A DNA stretch of 10,608 nucleotides from an uncultured Lachnospiraceae bacterium (GCA_910588865.1 CAJUSJ010000114.1:1-10608), one strand, 5' to 3'. Positions 1-6,229 are shown, numbered from the stretch's first letter. Notes: generated by a model from the sequence alone, not told the origin. Made by a program: numbers and translations.

Positions 1-120
1 CTTCCGGCTTATTATTGTTATAAAGCAGTCGGTTTTAGCGATGTAGTTCTTGATGTAACAGAAAAATATTGTATTCTGGGTGAAGAATGGAAGTGCAAAG
101 AATTGATTATAGAAAAATAG
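1..120 (+). CDS. GNAT-family N-acetyltransferase, C-terminal fragment
   Basis: Frame 1 is open from the window edge to a TAG at 118-120 and gives the last 39 residues of a protein. The segment reads PAYYCYKAVGFSDV near its start and LGEEWKCKELIIEK at its end. This is the usual C-terminus of GNAT acetyltransferases: the alpha-4 'N..A..lYekaGF' element that follows the acetyl-CoA binding motif, then a final beta strand built around a 'gewwkcieM' pattern. GNAT enzymes move an acetyl group from acetyl-CoA to an amine of a small molecule or protein. The substrate cannot be told because the N-terminal part and the acetyl-CoA P-loop lie outside the window. The call rests on motif resemblance only. 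Confidence 0.6.
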   Translation, partial: LPAYYCYKAVGFSDVVLDVTEKYCILGEEWKCKELIIEK

Positions 121-163
121 ATATTTTGTGATTTTCACCACTGGGCCAACGCTTCCATGTATA

Positions 164-214
164 CGGGGCGGAGAGGAATATGCCCCCTAAGCGCCTCCGC
201 CCCCGCCCCGTTTT
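164..214 (+). terminator. Possible intrinsic terminator after the GNAT gene
   Basis: CGGGGC (164-169) can pair with GCCCCG (205-210), followed directly by TTTTCTT. An alternative is a perfect 9-bp stem, GGGGCGGAG (165-173) with CTCCGCCCC (195-203). The long loop and the competing foldings make its efficiency uncertain. No T-tract follows on the minus strand, so it probably serves the plus-strand gene and not the converging Rpn-family gene. Confidence 0.4.
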
Positions 215-256
215 CTTATCCTTTATCCGACTTTGAAATAACCAGGCTAAAGATTC

Positions 257-1108
257 TTATTTTGCCGGACCCACGCTTCCGGCAATCCACCCCTGAACCA
301 AGCTGACGCTGACTTTCGCGGCCTTCGCGATTTTCTCCGGGGACAGGCCCATCTGGGCAAGAGAAAGAGCCATTTCTTTTTTACCTTCCATCTTGCTGTC
401 CTGAATCATTTCCTTAATTCCCAAGCACACGTTAAAACCTCCTTCCGTCTGATATCTGGGTACCCGGATCTTCTGAAGCTCCGGTGAGTGGGTCAGTTCA
501 TCCAGCGCGTTCGGCGCGGTATCGGAGACGCTGCTGAAATACTCCTTGTTATTATCAATAAATGCTCTCAGCTTCTCCTTATCTTTGGCGTATTTTTTGA
601 AACCAAAGACCGTTCTCAGTTCGCTGGTATAGCTTAAGATCTCATCATCTGTCATCCTGCACACATCCAGCAGGTTTAATTTCATCTGTATGGTATGGTC
701 TCCGTCCATTCCGCCCGCGAACAGGTCTGACAGCTTTGTAGGTCCGTCCCACGGCTCATCGTCCCAATACACAACCAGGGTCACGCATTTTAACAGCCTG
801 TCTGTTTTCAGGAACATGGCCATGTATTCCTCGTCACTGACGTCTGCCGGTTTATGGATATGCCCGTCTTCATCGGTCCACTCTTTTCTGTGTTTTTCCC
901 GGATTATCTGCACCTGCCGGGCGTAATTTACAAAATCCAGCTCGGTTACGCGATAAGGCATGCTGGGGTCAAAACTTGACTGGTTTTCGATACCCAGCAT
1001 GGCGAGAAGCCTGCTGCCCGCGGCACTCTTCACCACGTCCCGGTATTGAACGATGGAAGTGTGGCCGCCTGCCTTCTTTTTTCTGGCCGCGTTGTTTTTG
1101 GCCGCCAC
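257..1108 (-). CDS. Rpn-family PD-(D/E)XK nuclease/putative transposase, N-terminally short
   Basis: The 283-residue product resembles the Rpn / Transposase_31-type family (recombination-promoting PD-(D/E)XK nucleases), which is present in many copies in Lachnospiraceae. Visible family elements are the core QYRDVV (residues 21-26, with putative catalytic D24), GIENQ (39-43, the ExQ of the active site), MPYRV (50-54), the CVTLVVYWDDEPWDGP stretch (108-123), and a C-terminal helix-turn-helix-like segment around ALSLAQMGLSPEKIAKAAK (247-265). Family members of this type usually have about 60-70 residues before the core. Here these are replaced by a short basic leader (MAAKNNAARKKKAGG). The GTG start is well supported, because GGAGGTGATC lies just upstream (plus-strand 1111-1120). 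Members in other bacteria nick or cut DNA and raise recombination. Activity of this short form is unknown. It stands alone and runs opposite to its neighbours. Confidence 0.75.
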   Translation of the reverse strand: MAAKNNAARKKKAGGHTSIVQYRDVVKSAAGSRLLAMLGIENQSSFDPSMPYRVTELDFVNYARQVQIIREKHRKEWTDEDGHIHKPADVSDEEYMAMFLKTDRLLKCVTLVVYWDDEPWDGPTKLSDLFAGGMDGDHTIQMKLNLLDVCRMTDDEILSYTSELRTVFGFKKYAKDKEKLRAFIDNNKEYFSSVSDTAPNALDELTHSPELQKIRVPRYQTEGGFNVCLGIKEMIQDSKMEGKKEMALSLAQMGLSPEKIAKAAKVSVSLVQGWIAGSVGPAK

Positions 1109-1171
1109 GCGATCACCTCCATGCCATAAGGCTTTTGTCCATGTGTCTGGGCAGTGTTTATCTACACGTTG

Positions 1172-1200
1172 ATTTTACCATTAAAACAGGTGGATTGCAA
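1172..1200 (-). promoter_or_regulatory. Sigma-A-type promoter for the Rpn-family gene
   Basis: Read on the minus strand, TTGCAA (1195-1200) lies 17 bases before TAAAAT (1172-1177), and the -10 is preceded by an extended TGG. This predicts a start near 1165 and a leader of about 55 bases before the GTG. The -35 matches only partly. Confidence 0.5.
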
Positions 1201-1323
1201 GGCAGAAGAATTTGTGAACATATATTGATTTTCCAGTGCTCACTGTATTAAAATAAGAGGGTTGACGCGGAAGACAATCTGGACGACCAGGCTGATTTTT
1301 ATAATTTTCAAAGGAGCAAAGAA

Positions 1324-1806
1324 ATGGAGAGGAAGATATTACTTCTTGGGGATCCAAGGCTGTACGAGATCGCGGAAAAAGTGAAGAAAGAAGAATTAGA
1401 TTCACTGAAACCGGTATTTACAGACATGTTTGACTGTATTAAGGGAATCCGCCGGGATTATGGCTTTGGCCGCGCGATAGCGGCTCCTCAGATCGGGGTG
1501 GGGAAACGGCTGATCTGTATTTTGACTGACCGGCCATATGTGATTATCAATCCTTCTCTGGAGTTTCTTGGGGATGACATGATGGAACTGATGGATGACT
1601 GTATGTCTTTTCCCAATCTGTTGGTGCGGGTGAGGCGTTACCGCCATTGTATCCTGCGTTACCGGGATGAAAACTGGCAGGAACAGACGAGGCGTATGGA
1701 TGATGATATGGCTGAATTGATCCAACATGAATATGACCATCTGGATGGCATTTTAGCGACCATGAGAGCAATTGACAACAAATCTTTTGTGATGAAGGAA
1801 TTTTAG
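1324..1806 (+). CDS. def: Peptide deformylase (divergent type)
   Basis: The 160-residue protein belongs to the metal-dependent deformylases that remove the formyl group from the N-terminal methionine of new proteins in the cytosol. All three family motifs are present. Motif 1 is AIAAPQIGVG (51-60, Q56). Motif 2 is DDCMS (91-95) with metal ligand C93. Motif 3 is QHEYDHLDG (134-142) with ligands H135 and H139 and catalytic E136. Motif 2 differs from the classical EGCLS and motif 1 lacks the second glycine of GxGxAAPQ, as in a second deformylase subfamily seen in Clostridia. It may therefore be an accessory copy and not the housekeeping enzyme beside fmt. The start is fixed by AAAGGAG (1310-1316), 7 bases before ATG. 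The gene is divergent from the Rpn-family gene. A weak promoter may exist around TTGATT at 1225-1230. No terminator is visible after it. Confidence 0.88.
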   Translation: MERKILLLGDPRLYEIAEKVKKEELDSLKPVFTDMFDCIKGIRRDYGFGRAIAAPQIGVGKRLICILTDRPYVIINPSLEFLGDDMMELMDDCMSFPNLLVRVRRYRHCILRYRDENWQEQTRRMDDDMAELIQHEYDHLDGILATMRAIDNKSFVMKEF

Positions 1807-1817
1807 CCGCGGTTGAG

Positions 1818-1845
1818 TTAAATTATGGGTTATATATGCTATACT
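1818..1845 (+). promoter_or_regulatory. Extended -10 promoter before the DUF503 gene
   Basis: TGCTATACT (1837-1845) is a very good extended -10 element. The -35 is poor: TTAAAT at 1818-1823 with a 16-base spacer is the best fit. It lies about 60 bases before the ATG at 1905, so the DUF503-Cdd1 pair probably has its own transcript. Confidence 0.5.
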
Positions 1846-1904
1846 TTCGTTAAAAGGAAACAAAGAGTGAAACTTTTGAAGCGTTTGAAAGGAGGCCTGA
1901 GTCA

Positions 1905-2189
1905 ATGGTAAAAGTGGCAGTGGTCACCATACGTCTGTATGCTCCCTGGGTTCATTCCCTCAAGGAGAAGCGTATGGTGGTAAAAAGTATTTTGGCGAAA
2001 GTCAGGAACAAGTTCCAGGTGTCAGCGGCGGAGACGGAGGAGCAGGATATTCACCAGTCCATCGTCATCGCCGCGGCTTCCATCGCTGCTCACAGCGCTC
2101 AGGCGGACAGTATCATGGACGAGATCGTCAGATTTGTGGAACAGAATACAGAGGCGGAGATTGTGGGGGAGGAGAGGGAGATACGATGA
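1905..2189 (+). CDS. DUF503 family (YlxP-like) protein
   Basis: The 94-residue protein matches DUF503, the family of Bacillus YlxP. Visible features are the opening strand VAVVTIRLYAPWVHSLKEKR, the conserved SLKEKRMVVKSIL segment (18-30), the KFQVSAAETEEQD block (36-48) and a C-terminal amphipathic part ending in VGEEREIR. The fold is a small ferredoxin-like alpha/beta domain. YlxP is normally encoded in the nusA-infB-rbfA region and is thought to be linked to ribosome or RNA function, with no proven reaction. Here it sits apart from that operon. AAAGGAGG (1888-1895) is 9 bases before the ATG. Its stop overlaps the ATG of the next gene (ATGA, 2186-2189), so the two are likely translationally coupled. 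Confidence 0.85.
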   Translation: MVKVAVVTIRLYAPWVHSLKEKRMVVKSILAKVRNKFQVSAAETEEQDIHQSIVIAAASIAAHSAQADSIMDEIVRFVEQNTEAEIVGEEREIR

Positions 2190-2500
2190 AAAACAGCGAT
2201 TTAAAGAACATACCTGGCATAGGTCCTGACATGGAGCGCCATCTTCAGGATATCGGGATTCAATGTATAGCTGATCTCAGAGGCAGAGACCCAGAGGAAT
2301 TGTATCAGCTGGACTGCCTGAAAAAAGGATTTCAGGACGATCGCTGTGTCCTGTGTGTGTTTCGCCGCGCGGTGTATTTCGCGGACCATGATTGCCATGA
2401 ACCGGAAAAATTAAAATGGTGGTATTGGAAAGACAAGGAGTATCCTGAAAACCGACGGTCTGCTCTATGCCCCTCAAAAGCTGCCCATTCCGGCCAGTAG
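2186..2500 (+). CDS. Cdd1-type helix-hairpin-helix protein (pathogenicity-locus family)
   Basis: The 104-residue protein resembles the Cdd1 family, named after an ORF flanking the Clostridioides difficile toxin locus but widespread outside pathogens. The N-terminal half carries a helix-hairpin-helix (LKNIPGIGPDMERHLQDIGI, residues 6-25) followed by ADLRGRDPEELYQLDC. The second half has the family signature DRCVLCVFRRAVYFA and the LKWWYWKDK block. The hairpin motif suggests non-specific binding of DNA or another nucleic acid, but no reaction is known. The last 20 or so residues after WKDKE look unconserved. It overlaps the DUF503 gene by 4 bases, with GGAGGAGAGGG just upstream. The name of the family does not imply virulence here. 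Confidence 0.85.
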   Translation: MKNSDLKNIPGIGPDMERHLQDIGIQCIADLRGRDPEELYQLDCLKKGFQDDRCVLCVFRRAVYFADHDCHEPEKLKWWYWKDKEYPENRRSALCPSKAAHSGQ

Positions 2501-2510
2501 AGGAAAGGTC

Positions 2511-2542
2511 CCTGCTCCATTACGGGGGAACAGGTTGTTTTT
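2511..2542 (+). terminator. Probable intrinsic terminator after the Cdd1-type gene
   Basis: CCTG (2511-2514) pairs with CAGG (2531-2534), and TCC (2516-2518) pairs with GGA (2527-2529) across one mismatch. TTGTTTTT (2535-2542) follows directly. It lies 10 bases after the stop codon. The stem is short, hence the moderate confidence. Confidence 0.45.
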
Positions 2543-2642
2543 CAGAGATTGGCGTTCAAGTGTATTTTAACAAACTATGCGTAGCCGCGTTAGGGCACAG
2601 GTGTTTCATTTCCTTTGGCGCTTCGAAACGCGGCGGAAAGGT

Positions 2643-3689
2643 ATGGCTATAATCATAAAACATAAAACTGCTTTGGCGCGGTTGTCCGCTTTCCTGCTGG
2701 CCGCGGCTTTGTTGTCAACTTCCTGCGGAGGCGGGACAACTGCCGCCACCATGCATCTGAGAAAGACCGAGGGGAGTGTGGAGGTGTCAGACGGCCAGGA
2801 CAAGAACATTACCCTGATGGATAATCTGGGTCTGTACAGCGGCTATCAGGTAGGAACCCAGGCGAAGAGCTACGCCTGGATTGATCTGGACAGCGCGAAA
2901 TTGACCAAGATGGATTCCGATACCCAGGTGGAAATTCTCAAGGATGGCAAAAAGCTGGAGATCAACGCGATATCCGGCAGTCTGTTCTTCAACGTCACCG
3001 AGCCGCTGGAGGACGATGAGGCCATGGATATCCGCGCCTCCACTATGGTGGTTGGTATCCGCGGCACCTGTGGATGGGTAGAGGAGACAGCAGGACAAGA
3101 GGCAAAGGTGTATATTCTGGAAGGGGAGGTTGAATGTAGTATCGTGGATACCGCGGGCAATCGGGTCGTGACGGAGATTGTCTCCGGAGGAGAGAGGGCG
3201 CGGGTCTTTTCGGAAGGACAGGGAAGCATTTCGGTGGATCGCTTTACGGAGTTTGAAATTCCCCCGTTTGTAAAAGAAGAACTGGTGCCGGATAAAGAGC
3301 TCCGCGAAAATATATACGAAAGATCAAGGCTGGATCTGTCCATGGACACAGAAGAATCGAATCCGGTTTTAAATGATGATTTATCGGGGTATCTGGGTCT
3401 GTACGATTTGGTTAAGGAGTCAGAGAACACTTACCAGCCAGGAGAGCAGCGGATAACAGCTGCCAAGATATCGAATAACGGATACCTTTTCAGGAGCGAG
3501 GATATCCAAAAGGTATTTGAAGACGGAGAGTATATCTCTTTTATCAGCAGACTGCCAGATGGAGTGGAGATTTATTCTTTTTCGCAAGATGATTCCGATG
3601 AAATGGCGGATAGTGTAAACAGTGGAATAGAGGGAACCGTAGCTTTTCATGTTTCGACGGATAAAGATTTATATATTAAGATTAGATGA
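2643..3689 (+). CDS. FecR-domain lipoprotein, function unknown
   Basis: From the ATG at 2643 the product has 348 residues. A basic start (KHKTALAR) and a hydrophobic run (AFLLAAALL, 16-24) lead to STSC, giving a likely lipobox with C28 as the lipidated residue, although serine at -3 is atypical. The mature part has a FecR-type domain: GLYSGYQVGTQAKSYAWIDL (63-82), then MVVGIRGTCGWVE (135-147), the family hallmark, and VYILEGEVE (157-165). The acidic C-terminal half has no recognised domain. FecR proteins classically relay iron-citrate signals to a sigma factor in Gram-negatives. In Firmicutes the domain occurs in surface lipoproteins of unknown role, and no fecI or fecA is nearby. An ATG at 2577 would extend the frame by 22 residues, but it lacks a ribosome binding site and would put charged residues before the signal. 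GGAAAGG just before 2643 is close and weak. No good promoter is visible in 2543-2640. Confidence 0.8.
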   Translation: MAIIIKHKTALARLSAFLLAAALLSTSCGGGTTAATMHLRKTEGSVEVSDGQDKNITLMDNLGLYSGYQVGTQAKSYAWIDLDSAKLTKMDSDTQVEILKDGKKLEINAISGSLFFNVTEPLEDDEAMDIRASTMVVGIRGTCGWVEETAGQEAKVYILEGEVECSIVDTAGNRVVTEIVSGGERARVFSEGQGSISVDRFTEFEIPPFVKEELVPDKELRENIYERSRLDLSMDTEESNPVLNDDLSGYLGLYDLVKESENTYQPGEQRITAAKISNNGYLFRSEDIQKVFEDGEYISFISRLPDGVEIYSFSQDDSDEMADSVNSGIEGTVAFHVSTDKDLYIKIR

Positions 3690-3772
3690 CGGGATCGGAA
3701 GCGGTTGGCAAAGCGTGTTGCCTGAACAGCAGCAGGAACGGCGAAAAAGCATAGGCCAGTTAAAACGCGGAC

Positions 3773-3801
3773 TTGAAAAATAGAAAACACAATGCTATAA
3801 T
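3773..3801 (+). promoter_or_regulatory. Sigma-A promoter of the thiamine operon
   Basis: TTGAAA (3773-3778) and a perfect TATAAT (3796-3801) are separated by 17 bases, with an extended TGC before the -10. The predicted start near 3808 lies just ahead of the riboswitch aptamer. The stretch 3690-3772 before it holds no gene. It contains only a small GGCAA/TTGCC inverted repeat without a T-tract. Confidence 0.85.
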
Positions 3802-3817
3802 GATTGGGACAAAATAA

Positions 3818-3905
3818 ACAGGGGAGCTTGTGTGACAGGCTGAGAGGAAGGTAGACCTTCGACCCTTGAACCTGATGCGGATAATGCCGCCGGAGGAAGT
3901 AACGG
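3818..3905 (+). promoter_or_regulatory. TPP riboswitch (thi-box) aptamer
   Basis: The conserved TPP aptamer core is present in order: GGGGAGC (3821-3827), GGCTGAGA (3838-3845, the pyrimidine-binding CUGAGA loop), ACCCTTGAACCTGAT (3862-3876), then GCGGATAATGCCGC (3877-3890) and GGAGGAAGTAACGG on the 3' side. The usual CUGGAUAAUGCCAG helix here reads GCGG/CCGC, a compensatory change that keeps the stem and supports a working RNA fold. The aptamer binds thiamine pyrophosphate. Ligand binding should favour the terminator that follows and reduce expression of thiM-thiE-HAD-thiD. GGAGG (3892-3896) can pair with CCTCC in the terminator 3' arm, a plausible antiterminator when TPP is low (inference). 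Confidence 0.95.
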
Positions 3906-3920
3906 AAACCTGTACTTTTT

Positions 3921-3954
3921 AGGGGGCATCATATCCGGATGCCTCCTTGTTTTT
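3921..3954 (+). terminator. Riboswitch-controlled intrinsic terminator
   Basis: GGCATC (3925-3930) pairs with GATGCC (3938-3943), extended by AGGG (3921-3924) with TCCT (3944-3947) through one G-T wobble. The loop is 7 bases, and TGTTTTT (3948-3954) follows. Its place about 20 bases after the aptamer and before thiM marks it as the expression platform. Confidence 0.85.
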
Positions 3955-3961
3955 ATGTACA

Positions 3962-4020
3962 CGGGGGCGGGCCCCCGAAAGGAGTATTGCCGCCTGTCGG
4001 CGGCACGGAGGCCGTTTTTT
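3962..4020 (+). other. Two further GC-rich hairpins and a T6 tract in the thiM leader
   Basis: CGGGGG (3962-3967) pairs with CCCCCG (3972-3977), and TGCCGCC (3988-3994) pairs perfectly with GGCGGCA (3999-4005). A short CGGC/GCCG stem (4001-4004 with 4011-4014), which excludes the second hairpin, would sit right before TTTTTT (4015-4020). GAAAGGAGTA occurs twice, at 3977-3986 and at 4028-4037; the second copy is the thiM ribosome binding site. The role is unknown. It could be a second attenuation step or a relic of a rearrangement. Confidence 0.5.
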
Positions 4021-4044
4021 CTCAACAGAAAGGAGTAACCTATT

Positions 4045-4866
4045 ATGTTTGAACAGATTTTTGAGAATGTTCGTCAGAAGTCCCCCTTGGTCCACAATAT
4101 TACCAACTATGTCACGGTCAACGACTGTGCCAACATGCTGCTGGCCTGCGGAGGATCACCGATTATGGCAGATGACCCGGAGGATGCTGTGGAGATCACA
4201 TCCATCTGCGGTGGTCTGAACATCAACATCGGTACCTTGAATCAACGCTCTATCCCAACCATGTTCGCTGCCGGGAAACGGGCTAATCAGCTGGGTCACC
4301 CGGTAGTGCTGGACCCGGTGGGAGCGGGAGCTTCCAAGCTGCGGACGGACACGGCCCTCGGACTGTTGGAACAGGTGAAGTTTGCTGTTATCCGAGGCAA
4401 TATCTCAGAGATTAAGACCCTGGCCCAGGGCAGCGGCACCACCAAAGGCGTGGATGCCGATGTGGCGGACCAGGTGACAGAGGATAATCTGGATGAAGCG
4501 GTGTTGTTCGCGAGAGAACTGGCCCGGCGGTTAGGGACCGTCATCGCCATAACCGGAGCCATTGATATTGTAACCGATGGAGAGAGGGCCTTTTGCATCC
4601 GCAACGGACATTCGATGATGGCCTCCATCACGGGAACCGGCTGTCAGCTTTCCGCTCTCACGGCGGCTTTTGTCACCGCCAACCCGGATCATCCCCTGGA
4701 GGCCGCTGCCGCTGCCGTGTGCGCCATGGGACTGTGCGGGGAGATTGCCCACAGACGGTTGACGGATCTGGATGGCAATGCCTCCTATCGAAACTACATC
4801 ATTGACGCTATGTACCGTCTGACCCCGGCAAAACTGGAGGAGGGAGCCAACTATGAAGAGCGATAA
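4045..4866 (+). CDS. thiM: Hydroxyethylthiazole kinase ThiM
   Basis: ThiM phosphorylates 4-methyl-5-(2-hydroxyethyl)thiazole with ATP, the salvage route to the thiazole half of thiamine, in the cytosol. The 273-residue length is normal. Family motifs are LVHNITNYVTVNDCAN (15-30), GGSPIMADD (36-44), VLDPVGAGAS (88-97), IRGNISEI (117-124), ITGAIDIVTDG (169-179) and ITGTGCQ (195-201) with the active-site C200. This is a ribokinase-like fold that works as a trimer in known members. The ATG is 9 bases after AAAGGAG (4029-4035). As first gene of the operon it is directly under TPP riboswitch control. Its 3' end overlaps thiE by 14 bases. Confidence 0.97.
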   Translation: MFEQIFENVRQKSPLVHNITNYVTVNDCANMLLACGGSPIMADDPEDAVEITSICGGLNINIGTLNQRSIPTMFAAGKRANQLGHPVVLDPVGAGASKLRTDTALGLLEQVKFAVIRGNISEIKTLAQGSGTTKGVDADVADQVTEDNLDEAVLFARELARRLGTVIAITGAIDIVTDGERAFCIRNGHSMMASITGTGCQLSALTAAFVTANPDHPLEAAAAAVCAMGLCGEIAHRRLTDLDGNASYRNYIIDAMYRLTPAKLEEGANYEER

Positions 4867-5494
4867 AAAGCATATGCTGCTCTATGCTGTCACGGACCGG
4901 GCATGGACAGGAAAACAGACTCTGTACCAGCAGGTGGAAGCGGCGCTGAGGGGCGGCGTGACCTGTGTGCAGCTGAGGGAAAAGGACCTGGATGAAGCCT
5001 TGTTTCTCCAGGAAGCCAGAGAGCTTCGGGGCTTGTGCCGCCAGTATAAAGTCCCGTTCATTGTAAATGATAACGTAGATATTGCCATCGCCTGCAAAGC
5101 CGATGGAGTTCATGTGGGGCAGGAGGATCTGGCGGCAGGAGAAGTCCGCCGCCGGATAGGAGATGAGATGATCCTGGGTGTCTCTGTCCACACGGTGGAA
5201 GAGGCCCGTCAGGCTGTCCGGGACGGAGCGGACTATCTGGGTCTTGGCGCGGTGTTTCCCACCAGCACCAAACCCGACGCGGACCCGATGTCTAGGGAGA
5301 TTTTGCGGGCAATCTGTGACGCGGTAGATGTCCCTGTTGTGGCTATCGGAGGTATTAACCGGGATAACCTTCTAAGGCTGGCCGGCAGCGGTGTGGACGG
5401 TGTGGCCTTGGTATCCGCTATTTTTTCCGCTGAGGATGTTGAGGGGGCGTGCCGTGACCTGCGGGCGCTGTCGGAGGAGATGGTGAGCCTATGA
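4853..5494 (+). CDS. thiE: Thiamine-phosphate synthase ThiE
   Basis: ThiE joins HMP-pyrophosphate and thiazole phosphate to thiamine monophosphate, releasing pyrophosphate. The 213-residue TIM-barrel protein shows the expected motifs: QLREK (40-44), IVNDNVDIA (70-78), ADGVHVGQED (83-92), LGVSVHT (108-114), YLGLGAVFPTSTK (128-140), AIGGI (164-168) and GVALVSAIF (183-191). These include the phosphate and pyrophosphate binding loops. The start lies inside the end of thiM, with GGAGGAGGGAG just upstream (4837-4847), so translation is coupled. It overlaps the next gene by ATGA (5491-5494). It is the central reaction of the operon and takes the products of ThiM and ThiD. Confidence 0.97.
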   Translation: MKSDKKHMLLYAVTDRAWTGKQTLYQQVEAALRGGVTCVQLREKDLDEALFLQEARELRGLCRQYKVPFIVNDNVDIAIACKADGVHVGQEDLAAGEVRRRIGDEMILGVSVHTVEEARQAVRDGADYLGLGAVFPTSTKPDADPMSREILRAICDAVDVPVVAIGGINRDNLLRLAGSGVDGVALVSAIFSAEDVEGACRDLRALSEEMVSL

Positions 5495-6150
5495 GAATCC
5501 GCGGTGCTGTTTTTGATGTGGATGGCACGCTTCTGGATTCCATGCGCGTCTGGGATACTATTGGCGAAGACTATCTGCGTTCTATTGGCTATGAGCCAAA
5601 AGAGAACTTAAAGGAAGTGTTTAAGAATATGAGCCTGAGCCAGGCGGCCCTCTACTATCAGACCAAGTATGGCGTGACCCTGAGCGTTGACGAGATCATG
5701 GCTGGAGTCAACGCCATGCTGGAACATTTTTACCGTTTTGAGGCTTTGCTGAAACCAGGAGCGAAAGGCTTGCTGACCCGGCTTTGGGAGAGTGGCGCGA
5801 AATTGTGCGTCGCCACCGCTACGGACCGGCATCTGGTGGAGGCTGCCCTGCTACGGACCGGAGTCTGGTCTTTCTTTGGTGAGATATTCACCTGCGATGA
5901 GGTGGGACACGGAAAGGACGAACCACATATTTTTGAGACAGCGCTGCGCTTTTTGGGAACAGCAAAATCAGAAACCGTCGTGTTTGATGACGCGCTCCAT
6001 GCCGTCCGGACAGCGAAAAAGGCCGGTTTTTTGGTGGCGGGGGTCTATGACAGCCACGAAAAGGCACAGGATGAAATCCGCAGGCTGGCAGATATATACC
6101 TGGAAGATTTAACACGGTTAGATAAGCTTAGGAAGTATCTTTCGGTTTAA
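5491..6150 (+). CDS. HAD-family phosphatase, candidate thiamine-monophosphate phosphatase
   Basis: The 219-residue protein is a HAD subfamily I phosphatase of the phosphoglycolate phosphatase/beta-phosphoglucomutase type. Motif I is FDVDGTLLDS (8-17; nucleophile D9, acid-base D11). A helical cap follows (about 18-85). Motif II is in LCVATATD (105-112, T109 or T111). Motif III is K142 in GHGKDEP. Motif IV is VVFDDALHAV (163-172; D166, D167). Catalytic residues are complete. Its ATGA overlap with thiE and its place before thiD tie it to thiamine metabolism. ThiE makes thiamine monophosphate. Organisms without ThiL must dephosphorylate it before thiamine pyrophosphokinase acts, and HAD enzymes are known for this step in other organisms. 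That role is inference; 5-nucleotide, sugar-phosphate or HMP-phosphate hydrolysis remain possible. Confidence 0.85.
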   Translation: MRIRGAVFDVDGTLLDSMRVWDTIGEDYLRSIGYEPKENLKEVFKNMSLSQAALYYQTKYGVTLSVDEIMAGVNAMLEHFYRFEALLKPGAKGLLTRLWESGAKLCVATATDRHLVEAALLRTGVWSFFGEIFTCDEVGHGKDEPHIFETALRFLGTAKSETVVFDDALHAVRTAKKAGFLVAGVYDSHEKAQDEIRRLADIYLEDLTRLDKLRKYLSV

Positions 6151-6229
6151 AAGGCCGGAGGCTTCAAGCGGCCGACCGGGGGCACCACTCTCTGCCGCTC
6201 AATAAAAATAACGCGAAGGAGATATGACA

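Noticed and set aside
2186..2500. Pathogenicity island marker
   Set aside because: The Cdd1 family name comes from its place beside a toxin locus in one species; the family is common in harmless Firmicutes, and no toxin genes are here.
2577..2642. Upstream ATG that would extend the FecR lipoprotein by 22 residues
   Set aside because: There is no Shine-Dalgarno sequence and the extension would put arginine-rich sequence in front of a normal-length lipoprotein signal; the ATG at 2643 fits better.
2467..2652. 61-codon plus-strand ORF between the Cdd1-type gene and the FecR gene
   Set aside because: It lacks a ribosome binding site, has no recognisable motif, overlaps both the Cdd1-type gene end and the predicted terminator, and looks like chance.
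2870..3430. 186-codon minus-strand ORF opposite the FecR gene
   Set aside because: It is serine-rich shadow text with no motif, and the plus strand carries a clear FecR domain and signal peptide.
6224..6229. ATG at 6224 as thiD start
   Set aside because: Only 1 base separates it from the AAGGAGA element; the ATG at 6230 has 7 bases and begins directly with the conserved N-terminus.
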